Assembly (NCBI GenBank): GCA_002432565.1
Contig: DJFP01000234.1
Location: forward strand, 1-6,181
Length of the DNA: 6,181 nt
Direction of reading: 5' to 3'
Origin: Flavobacteriales bacterium UBA5869
GTDB taxonomy: Bacteria; Bacteroidota; Bacteroidia; Flavobacteriales_D; Crocinitomicaceae
The notes beneath the pieces were generated by a model that ran no database searches, was not told the DNA's origin, and was given only the letters and a program-made list of their open reading frames with translations. Shown piece after piece: positions 1 to 4,636 of this stretch. Position 1 is the stretch's first letter. Each line of letters begins with the position of its first letter. The translations under genes and the position numbers were made by a program.

Positions 1-870
1 CCGGATTGCATTGTAACTATTGGCGGAGCAATTATTTCCAAGAAAATCAAAGTTTTCCTGCGTCAATCCAAAGCGCCCGTTATTCGTTTCGGGGAAGACT
101 TTCCGTTCATGGATACGTATCAGAACCTGCGTTTTACAGCTCCTGTCTCAGCTTTGAACGGTTTGGAATATCTATTGGAACTGGTGCAGAAGAACCCGCA
201 TAAATCGCGTTTCGGTTTTGCCTGGAAGAAGGTTGATCAGTTTGGTTCGGATGACCAGAAAACCATTTGTGCGGCGCAGCCCTGGAGTGATTTGAAGGCC
301 ATGGAATTTGTCATGGATGTTATTCCGGATTATTGCAACCTGCATATTTCAAACAGTTCTTTGATCCGTTACGCACTGTTGTTTGATCCGATCAAAACGA
401 TCCATTATTGGTGTAACCGCGGAACAAGCGGTATTGACGGAAGCAGTTCCACAGCAGTCGGTTCTGCAATTGTTTCTCCCAATGAACCCCACGTATTGGT
501 TACAGGTGATCTTTCTTTCTTTTACGATTCAAATGCCTGGTGGAGCAAATACCTTCCGTCGAATTTGAGAATTATCCTGGTGAATAACGGCGGAGGGGAT
601 ATTTTCAATATTATTCCGGGACCTAAATCCACTAATCAGTGGAAAAAGATCTTCGTAGCCGAACAGGAATTATCAGCACAGGATATTGCAAAAACATACA
701 GCCTGGAATATTTCAATGCAGCCTCCCAAAAAGAACTGGACGAGCAGCTGGAAGCATTCTTTGGTGAAAGTAAGAATGGTTTGCCAAAGCTTTTGGAAAT
801 CAATACAATGTCTGAGCCGAACAGCACCATTCTGGAGAATTATTTCAAAGCTTTTAAGAAAAGAATATAA
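1..870 (+). CDS. menD: MenD, 2-succinyl-5-enolpyruvyl-6-hydroxy-3-cyclohexene-1-carboxylate synthase (C-terminal half, 5' truncated)
   Basis: MenD is a thiamine-diphosphate enzyme that joins 2-oxoglutarate (after decarboxylation) to isochorismate in menaquinone synthesis, in the cytoplasm. The frame is open from base 1 (PDCIVTIGGAIISKKIK...), so the gene began upstream. The 289 residues present are about half of a typical MenD of roughly 550. Visible landmarks, numbered within the fragment, are NRGTSGIDG at 139-147, typical of MenD, and the cofactor/Mg-binding motif. That motif starts with GDLSFFYDSNAWW at 169-181 and ends with NNGGGDIF at 195-202, the GD...NN spacing of ThDP enzymes. The central domain end and the C-terminal PYR/PP-type domain are intact up to the TAA stop. 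An in-frame ATG at 109 is internal and not a start. No other men gene follows; the next gene is an unrelated terC. The family call is secure; the N-terminal half cannot be judged. Confidence 0.95.
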   Translation, partial: PDCIVTIGGAIISKKIKVFLRQSKAPVIRFGEDFPFMDTYQNLRFTAPVSALNGLEYLLELVQKNPHKSRFGFAWKKVDQFGSDDQKTICAAQPWSDLKAMEFVMDVIPDYCNLHISNSSLIRYALLFDPIKTIHYWCNRGTSGIDGSSSTAVGSAIVSPNEPHVLVTGDLSFFYDSNAWWSKYLPSNLRIILVNNGGGDIFNIIPGPKSTNQWKKIFVAEQELSAQDIAKTYSLEYFNAASQKELDEQLEAFFGESKNGLPKLLEINTMSEPNSTILENYFKAFKKRI

Positions 871-871
871 A

Positions 872-907
872 AGTTCAAAATTGACTTTAGAGGATATCTT
901 TTGAACT
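872..907. repeat. 9-bp inverted repeat directly after menD
   Basis: AGTTCAAAA (872-880) pairs perfectly with TTTTGAACT (899-907) across an 18-base loop, beginning two bases after the menD stop codon. The stem is AT-rich. The nearest T run (916-921) starts nine bases after the stem, so it does not look like a proper intrinsic terminator. It may still shape the 3' end of the menD transcript. Confidence 0.5.
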
Positions 908-938
908 GTTTCAACTTTTTTGGAACTCTTTAAACTTT
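899..938. repeat. Degenerate 10-bp-period repeat, four units
   Basis: Four consecutive 10-base units read TTTTGAACTG, TTTCAACTTT, TTTGGAACTC and TTTAAACTTT. AACT recurs at 904, 913, 924 and 933, that is, once per helical turn. ACTTTAGAG also occurs twice nearby (884-892 and 934-942). The first unit doubles as the right arm of the inverted repeat after menD. Origin and function are unknown; such low-complexity spacers are familiar in flavobacterial intergenic DNA. Confidence 0.45.
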
Positions 939-949
939 AGAGAAAACAA

Positions 950-1060
950 AGAGAGCCCAGAATGCTAAAAACTACTACGAAAAAGACAACTGGGCTCCCT
1001 GATTGGTTTGAATGCCTCATAATAGGGCAAGGTTCAATAATGCTAATGTAAGTAAATCAG
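950..1060. other. Two-hairpin structured element, candidate non-coding RNA (strand unresolved)
   Basis: Two stem-loops lie almost back to back in the menD-terC spacer. Hairpin 1 pairs GAGCCCAG (953-960) with CTGGGCTC (990-997), extendable past one mismatch to 950-951/999-1000, and has an A-rich 29-base loop on the + strand. Hairpin 2 is closed by CTGATT (999-1004) with AATCAG (1055-1060). Inside it are TTGAA (1008-1012)/TTCAA (1033-1037) and GCCT (1014-1017)/GGGC (1025-1028, with one G-U pair), leaving an asymmetric internal loop. The 8-mer AATGCTAA occurs in both hairpins (961-968 and 1039-1046). The GC-rich stems stand out from the AT-rich surroundings. Read on the - strand, hairpin 1 is followed by a T-rich tail, so a minus-strand RNA ending there is possible. 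The terC promoter lies downstream of the element, so it is not the terC leader if that promoter is the one used. I do not recognise the family. 6S-Flavo and Flavo-1 RNAs are reasonable candidates to test, but I cannot confirm either. Confidence 0.45.
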
Positions 1061-1125
1061 TTATTTAAAACAAAATTTAAAATCTAAAATTTCTGTTAAA
1101 AACGAAAAAAATCACAAATCCATTT

Positions 1126-1152
1126 TTTGTAGTTCATTTGAGATTAAATTTG
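1126..1152 (+). promoter_or_regulatory. Bacteroidota-type promoter for terC
   Basis: TAAATTTG (1145-1152) matches the -7 consensus TAnnTTTG of the primary sigma factor in this phylum. A TTTG at 1126-1129 could serve as the -33 element, but the 15-base gap is shorter than usual. The -7 box ends 16 bases before the GTG start, implying a leader of about 10-12 bases. Confidence 0.55.
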
Positions 1153-1168
1153 TCGAAAAAATAGAAAA

Positions 1169-1921
1169 GTGGAATTTGAAATATTAACTACCGGCGTTGG
1201 CATTTTTTACCTAGTTGTTTTAACTCTTCTGGAAATTGTTCTGGGGATCGATAACATCATTTTTATCTCCATCATTACAGATTCCCTGGTGAAGCAGGAC
1301 CAACGCAAGGCACGGATCTTAGGTTTGAGCCTTGCATTGATTATTCGTTTGTTATTGCTGAGTGTGGTTTCTTACATCATGACTTTGGATAAAACTCCTT
1401 TGTTTACGGTTTACGATGTCAAATTCACGGCGCATTCACTGGTGTTGCTGATAGGTGGACTTTTCCTGATTTACAAATCTGTAGGAGAGATGCATTCCAG
1501 TGTAAAAGGAACCCATCATGAAACAAAGAAAAAAAGGAAAGTGCGTTTGGGTGCTGTAGTCATGCAGATTGTTGCAATCGACTTCATTTTTAGTTTCGAC
1601 TCCGTTATTTCGGCAATCGGTATGACTAACGATATCCGTCATGAAACACACGGAAATCCGTTTATCATCATTGTTTTAGCAGTCGTTATTTCCATGATCG
1701 TCATGTTGATTTTTGCGAAACCGATTGCAGACTTTATCAATGCAAGACCTACGATTAAAATGATAGCATTAGGTTTCCTTGTAACAATCGGGGTACTGTT
1801 GATTGCAGAATCATTTGGTCAGCACATTCCGAAAGGGTATATCTATTTTGCGATGGTGTATGCATTGCTGGTTGAGTTTCTCAATATCCGCATGCGCAGA
1901 AACAACAAGGAGCCGGAATAG
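1169..1921 (+). CDS. TerC-family integral membrane protein (probable metal ion exporter)
   Basis: The 250-residue product is almost entirely hydrophobic, with about seven membrane segments (near 10-36, 48-71, 86-104, 127-152, 165-187, 196-214 and 222-240). The two TerC signatures are clear: LEIVLGIDNIIFISII (21-36) and IDFIFSFDSVISAIGM (137-152). Their intramembrane acidic residues are E22, D28, D138 and D144. A basic, His-containing loop (about 112-126) separates the two halves, as expected from the family's internal repeat. Characterised relatives (Alx in E. coli, YkoY/MeeF in Bacillus) export manganese; the tellurite-resistance name is historical. The substrate here is inferred. The start is GTG: a TAA in frame at 1145-1147 and the absence of any other usual start codon before 1169 leave little choice. 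The stop codon overlaps the next gene's start by one base. No yybP-ykoY manganese riboswitch is recognisable upstream. Confidence 0.9.
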   Translation: MEFEILTTGVGIFYLVVLTLLEIVLGIDNIIFISIITDSLVKQDQRKARILGLSLALIIRLLLLSVVSYIMTLDKTPLFTVYDVKFTAHSLVLLIGGLFLIYKSVGEMHSSVKGTHHETKKKRKVRLGAVVMQIVAIDFIFSFDSVISAIGMTNDIRHETHGNPFIIIVLAVVISMIVMLIFAKPIADFINARPTIKMIALGFLVTIGVLLIAESFGQHIPKGYIYFAMVYALLVEFLNIRMRRNNKEPE

Positions 1922-2496
1922 TGAATCCCGAGGAAATTTTAGCTGTTCTGCGTGTTGAAAACCTCGATGAGGTAGAAGATGCGCTTGAAACGGAACTTTT
2001 TGAGATCCGGAAATCCATCCTGGCAAAGCCCTTATTGCGATTAACTCTGAAATCCAAACTCGCTCGGTTGAATGTATTGGCTAAAATCGCTGAAGACCGG
2101 CAATTGTTCCGTGAATCACGCGTTTTTCAGTTTGTATACGATGCTCCGAAAACAGAGTCGGCTTTATCGCTGTGGGAAAGTTATATGCAAGCGAGAAGCC
2201 AATGGAAAATGGTATTTACACAAACTCAGTCCCCAATTGCTTTGACAGCTGTTTTGGAAGAAGGACTAAAAATGGAATTGGAGTTTGCGTCGAAATTCCC
2301 GGTGTCGGATTGGACAGAAGAAGAGCCGGTATTCGGTACGGAACCGGATCCGATGTTGCTTCAAAATGGCTTGAAGAAAGCGGCTGAAAAAGACTGGATT
2401 ACTTTTTCCGATTTGGAAAAGAATAAAAACGGGCTTGAAAAAGATCTGCTTCTTGCTTTAAAGCGATTATCTTTGTTGCCGAAATATTTACAGTGA
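1921..2496 (+). CDS. Unrecognised helical cytoplasmic protein coupled to TerC
   Basis: The 191-residue product belongs to no family I recognise. It has no signal peptide and no membrane segment. Residues 1-66 are helix-prone with a charged alternation (an acidic stretch 12-28, then a basic stretch 30-50) suggesting a coiled coil or helical bundle. A Trp-containing amphipathic part follows (84-125), then an acidic Pro-rich linker (128-144) and a final Lys/Leu-rich helical part (148-191). No catalytic or metal-binding motif is evident and there is no cysteine. The GTG start shares its G with the TAG stop of terC (sequence TAGTG), so translation is probably coupled and the protein may act with the exporter; that link is inference from position. 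Codon use resembles the neighbours. The last Gln codon and the TGA stop fall inside a repeat-like hairpin, so the C-terminus may have been set by that repeat. Confidence 0.8.
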   Translation: MNPEEILAVLRVENLDEVEDALETELFEIRKSILAKPLLRLTLKSKLARLNVLAKIAEDRQLFRESRVFQFVYDAPKTESALSLWESYMQARSQWKMVFTQTQSPIALTAVLEEGLKMELEFASKFPVSDWTEEEPVFGTEPDPMLLQNGLKKAAEKDWITFSDLEKNKNGLEKDLLLALKRLSLLPKYLQ

Positions 2497-2517
2497 GCGA
2501 AGTCGAAGTGACTGTAG
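2488..2517. repeat. Hairpin with REP-like core GAGCGAAGTCGAAG
   Basis: TTACAGT (2488-2494) pairs with ACTGTAG (2511-2517; seven pairs including one G-U) around a 16-base loop that starts with GAGCGAAGTCGAAG (2495-2508). I recall this core as a short dispersed repeat seen between genes in many Bacteroidota and some other phyla, usually flanked by short complementary arms as here. It overlaps the end of the upstream gene, supplying CAG TGA. There is no T tract, so it is not an obvious terminator. Confidence 0.5.
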
Positions 2518-2530
2518 AGAATTTACAAAA

Positions 2531-2558
2531 TGAATAATGAAAGATGAAGAGACGAAAC
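2531..2558. repeat. Degenerate 7-bp-period repeat
   Basis: Consecutive 7-base units TGAATAA, TGAAAGA, TGAAGAG and ACGAAAC share a TGAA core that decays along the array. It lies in the spacer between the terC unit and the DUF493 gene. No function is visible. Confidence 0.4.
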
Positions 2559-2599
2559 AAGAGAAAGCATAGCTTTCGATGAATTCAACTTTTCATTAT
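2534..2599. repeat. Nested inverted repeats
   Basis: ATAATGAAA (2534-2542) pairs perfectly with TTTCATTAT (2591-2599). Inside lies a compact hairpin, GAAAGC (2563-2568), loop ATA, GCTTTC (2572-2577). Neither is followed by a T run. Together they could fold the 3' end of the terC-unit transcript into a long arm with a tight inner hairpin, a possible RNA-protecting or processing structure, but this is inference. Confidence 0.45.
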
Positions 2600-2602
2600 G
2601 AT

Positions 2603-2636
2603 TTGATGTCTTTTTTCATCAAGTCTTAAAGTCTTG
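2603..2636. repeat. Short inverted repeat followed by an 8-bp direct repeat
   Basis: TTGATG (2603-2608) pairs with CATCAA (2617-2622) around a T-rich loop. AAGTCTTA (2621-2628) and AAGTCTTG (2629-2636) are adjacent near-identical 8-mers ending four bases before the DUF493 start codon. No TAnnTTTG box was found in this spacer, so the promoter for the downstream pair of genes is not identified. Confidence 0.35.
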
Positions 2637-2640
2637 AATA

Positions 2641-2910
2641 ATGAGTGAAGGAACCTTTGATAAATTAAGAGAGCAACTAAACCTGGAAGAGTGGCCGAAT
2701 GTCTACTTCTTTAAGTTTATTGTACCGAATACTCCCCATTCTTTGGCTCAGACTACGGCTCTTTTCGACGAAACGGCACAGATCCAGTTCCATGAGTCGA
2801 GCAATGGTAAATTTGTCAGCGTAAGTGTGAAAGAAATGATGCTGGATGTGGATTCCATCATTGCTATTTATGAAAAAGCTCAGGTAATCCCGGGAATAAT
2901 TTCTTTATAA
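2641..2910 (+). CDS. DUF493 (YbeD-like) family protein
   Basis: The 89-residue cytoplasmic protein matches the DUF493 pattern known from flavobacteria and, more distantly, E. coli YbeD, which has an ACT-like alpha/beta fold. The first strand region WPNVYFFKFIVPNT is at 18-31. The conserved NGKFVSVSVKEMM is at 55-67, corresponding to the KGNYHSVSI stretch of YbeD. It ends with a helix and VIPGIISL, like the terminal strand of the family. The biochemical role is not established; the fold suggests ligand binding or regulation. The ATG is fixed by an in-frame TGA at 2635-2637. The next gene begins three bases after the stop, so the two are probably cotranscribed. Family assignment is by recalled sequence pattern and is fairly secure. 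Confidence 0.85.
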   Translation: MSEGTFDKLREQLNLEEWPNVYFFKFIVPNTPHSLAQTTALFDETAQIQFHESSNGKFVSVSVKEMMLDVDSIIAIYEKAQVIPGIISL

Positions 2911-2913
2911 ACT

Positions 2914-3399
2914 ATGAAAAAAAAATCCTTACTGACCCTGGTGGTTTTGAGTCTTGTAATTACCTCATTGATCCTGTTTCGCGTGAATTTCGTGAAAGGA
3001 ATCCGTTCCTGGGAGAGCAAAGTACTCGGAACATTGATTGCGTTGGCTGCGGTTATGATGCTGTATGTTGCGTATAAGGCTGTTATCAAGCGTTTTTCAA
3101 AAGGGACTTTGAAAAAAGAAGATTACGCCCTGCTTTTTGACCTTGAAAATAAAGTTCAGAACAGCGAGGTCGAATTCTATTTTACAATTGAACAAACTAA
3201 AAAAGTTGTGTTTTCAATTTTGAATGAAAAAATGGAAACAGTGAAAGTTGTCCAGGATAAAGAATTTCCTTCCGGAGGGCACATTGTCCGCTTTGATGTA
3301 AAGGAATTGGACAATGGGGTTTATTTCTATTGCCTGGAGACGGATAATCAAAAAACCATGAAGAAAATGGTTGTTCAGCATGACAATCTGACAGTGTAA
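2914..3399 (+). CDS. Small two-helix membrane protein with a T9SS sorting-domain-like tail
   Basis: The 161-residue product has two hydrophobic segments (about 5-22 and 36-55) followed by a Lys/Arg-rich stretch (55-68) and a beta-rich domain (about 82-156). By the positive-inside rule both ends face the cytoplasm. The tail reads like a type A C-terminal sorting domain or FlgD-like Ig fold: VVFSILNEKMETVKVV (98-113), a GG turn at 121-122, VKELDNGVYFYCLET (129-143), then KKMVVQ (150-155). This recalls the usual pattern of a bent strand, then L.sG.Y.y.l, then KK..i. True cargo of that secretion system carries a cleavable signal peptide and a large passenger, both absent here, so a sorting function is doubtful. 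The single Cys is C140. It sits three bases after the DUF493 gene. The start codon is followed directly by nine A residues encoding three Lys. Function unknown. Confidence 0.75.
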   Translation: MKKKSLLTLVVLSLVITSLILFRVNFVKGIRSWESKVLGTLIALAAVMMLYVAYKAVIKRFSKGTLKKEDYALLFDLENKVQNSEVEFYFTIEQTKKVVFSILNEKMETVKVVQDKEFPSGGHIVRFDVKELDNGVYFYCLETDNQKTMKKMVVQHDNLTV

Positions 3400-3400
3400 A

Positions 3401-3424
3401 TTGTCTTGGCAAAGCTTTTGACAA
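3401..3424 (+). promoter_or_regulatory. Inverted repeat and sigma-54-like element upstream of trxA
   Basis: TTGTC (3401-3405) is complementary to GACAA (3420-3424). Between them lies TTGGCA, then after five bases TTTTGA. The spacing is that of a -24/-12 sigma-54 site, but the -12 dinucleotide is GA rather than GC (3420-3421). The AAAGCTTT palindrome is at 3411-3418. The element overlaps the -33 box of the ordinary trxA promoter, so it could be an operator or an alternative promoter. Both readings are tentative. Confidence 0.3.
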
Positions 3425-3446
3425 ACAAAAACAAATAGTAACTTTA
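3417..3446 (+). promoter_or_regulatory. Bacteroidota-type promoter for trxA
   Basis: TTTG at 3417-3420 and TAACTTTA at 3439-3446 are separated by 18 bases. This is close to the TTTG / TAnnTTTG consensus, with only the last base of the -7 box differing. The implied leader to the ATG at 3483 is about 30 bases. Confidence 0.6.
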
Positions 3447-3482
3447 GACCGACGAAAGAAGTCACACAAAATTGAAACAATT

Positions 3483-3800
<318 letters not shown>

Positions 3801-3816
3801 TTTAGAATTCAAGTAT

Positions 3817-3846
3817 AAAAAGGTCCGCTAGTCGGACTTTTTTTTT
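3817..3846 (+). terminator. Intrinsic terminator after trxA
   Basis: GTCCG (3823-3827) pairs with CGGAC (3833-3837) around the loop CTAGT. The stem extends through a G-T pair (3822:3838) and A-T pairs into the flanking A run (3817-3821), and a nine-T tract occupies 3838-3846. This is the clearest intrinsic terminator in the window. Confidence 0.93.
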
Positions 3847-3851
3847 GAACT

Positions 3852-3861
3852 TATACGTATA
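3852..3861. other. 10-bp perfect palindrome before the DUF4258-like gene
   Basis: TATACGTATA is perfectly self-complementary and ends four bases before the ATG at 3866, between the trxA terminator and that start. It could be an operator or chance in AT-rich DNA. No TAnnTTTG box is visible in this 19-base gap. Confidence 0.35.
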
Positions 3862-3865
3862 GCAC

Positions 3866-4546
3866 ATGAAGAATTTTTGGAGACGCCTTAGATTGTATGG
3901 ATTCGGTTTTGGCTTAGGGCTTATCATGGTTTTTTTCTTTTTCCGCAACCGGGGTTGTACCTGGCTTCCTGAAAACAGGGTTAAAAATACATTTATGGGA
4001 AAAGTACTCGTTATCTCGGAGGCAAACCAGCGTATTTTTGACAAACATCATCTGAGTGATTCCCTGATCATATCTTTCCTGAATGACGGTTCGATTGCAT
4101 TCGGTTCCAGTAAAAAACAAGGAAACCTGAAAGTTTATAAGATTACAAAGGAAATAAACGGAAAGGACATCGAGTTGTGGTTCTCCATGCCGGAAGGTGC
4201 ATTCGTGGCCGAAGCTGTCTGGCCGAAAGGATCTATCCAGGAATTTAAAAGCACCACGGAAGGATTGGGGCGGATGATCCACTTCCCGAATGTGAAAAGC
4301 TTTGTTTACCTGAAGGAAAACGATGATTTGAAAGCGCAAATGGCTCAATTCGGAATCAGGGACGAAGAACACCTTCAATTCCTGTTAATGAAAAACGGAT
4401 GGATCGATTTTTCAAAGTCCAGGTTGAATGCAGAGCCTTCACCGGAACAAATGGTAGTTCTTCCAAGAGAAAACGGCGATACGATAACGTCCAGAACAAC
4501 CTGGTTTAAGGATCATATCGAGTTTTATGAACTGGAGCGCAACTAG
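3866..4546 (+). CDS. Membrane-anchored protein, DUF4258-like
   Basis: The 226-residue product starts with a basic end (K2, R6, R7, R9), then one Gly/Phe-rich membrane segment (about 10-26) with no convincing cleavage site, so it is probably a bitopic protein with the large domain in the periplasm. GCTWLPENRVKNTF (30-43) just after the membrane resembles a conserved motif I recall in a flavobacterial group annotated DUF4258. The rest is a mixed alpha/beta domain repeating features of that group (for example SFLNDGSIAFGSSKK at 69-83 and YKITKEINGKDIELWFSM at 91-108). C31 is the only cysteine. The ATG is fixed by an in-frame TAG at 3860-3862. It stands alone between a strong terminator and the lpxD promoter region. 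Molecular function is unknown; the lipid A genes next door may be coincidental. Confidence 0.75.
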   Translation: MKNFWRRLRLYGFGFGLGLIMVFFFFRNRGCTWLPENRVKNTFMGKVLVISEANQRIFDKHHLSDSLIISFLNDGSIAFGSSKKQGNLKVYKITKEINGKDIELWFSMPEGAFVAEAVWPKGSIQEFKSTTEGLGRMIHFPNVKSFVYLKENDDLKAQMAQFGIRDEEHLQFLLMKNGWIDFSKSRLNAEPSPEQMVVLPRENGDTITSRTTWFKDHIEFYELERN

Positions 4547-4590
4547 CTTTGGATACAAGTCATTTCAAAACAATGAACTGTTAATAAATA

Positions 4591-4613
4591 TAGGTTAACA
4601 CTCACGTAACCTA
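4591..4613. promoter_or_regulatory. 7-bp inverted repeat in the lpxD promoter region
   Basis: TAGGTTA (4591-4597) is the exact inverse complement of TAACCTA (4607-4613), with a 9-base centre. It ends 11 bases before the -7 box, where the -33 element would be expected; no TTTG is present there. The right arm can alternatively pair with the following GGTT (AACC 4608-4611 / GGTT 4616-4619). The position suits an operator site or an alternative sigma factor's recognition region. The role is inferred. Confidence 0.35.
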
Positions 4614-4624
4614 AAGGTTTTTAC

Positions 4625-4632
4625 TAATTTTG
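4625..4632 (+). promoter_or_regulatory. -7 promoter box immediately before lpxD
   Basis: TAATTTTG matches TAnnTTTG exactly and ends four bases before the lpxD ATG, which would place transcription start at or next to the start codon. Over 13 bases (TAA, A or T, TTTGTCGAA) it is the same as the terC box except at one position. No good -33 match was found at the expected distance. Confidence 0.5.
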
Positions 4633-4636
4633 TCGA

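Noticed and set aside
109..870. Taking the ATG at 109 as the start of a 253-residue protein
   Set aside because: The frame upstream to base 1 continues the MenD sequence (TIGGAIISKKIK), so the ATG is an internal codon of a truncated gene.
872..921. Intrinsic terminator after menD
   Set aside because: The stem is 9 bp but AT-rich, and the six-T run starts nine bases beyond the stem, unlike the tight hairpin and T tract seen after trxA.
937..1020. A 27-codon minus-strand ORF (MRHSNQSGSPVV... ending ILGSLCFL) with a hydrophobic tail
   Set aside because: It lies across the perfect inverted repeat of the structured element, has no promoter or ribosome-binding support that I can see, and is short enough to occur by chance.
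962..1051. A 29-codon plus-strand ORF starting MLKTTTKKTTGL
   Set aside because: It covers the same hairpins as the minus-strand ORF, resembles no known leader peptide and has no visible promoter; RNA structure explains the region better.
871..1168. yybP-ykoY manganese riboswitch upstream of terC
   Set aside because: This riboswitch often controls TerC-family genes, but its conserved GGGGAGUA-type segment and layout are not recognisable here, and the terC promoter lies downstream of the structured element.
3914..4378. A 154-residue minus-strand open frame under the DUF4258-like gene
   Set aside because: The + strand frame has a coherent membrane segment and family-like motifs; the opposite frame has no recognisable domain and is a shadow.
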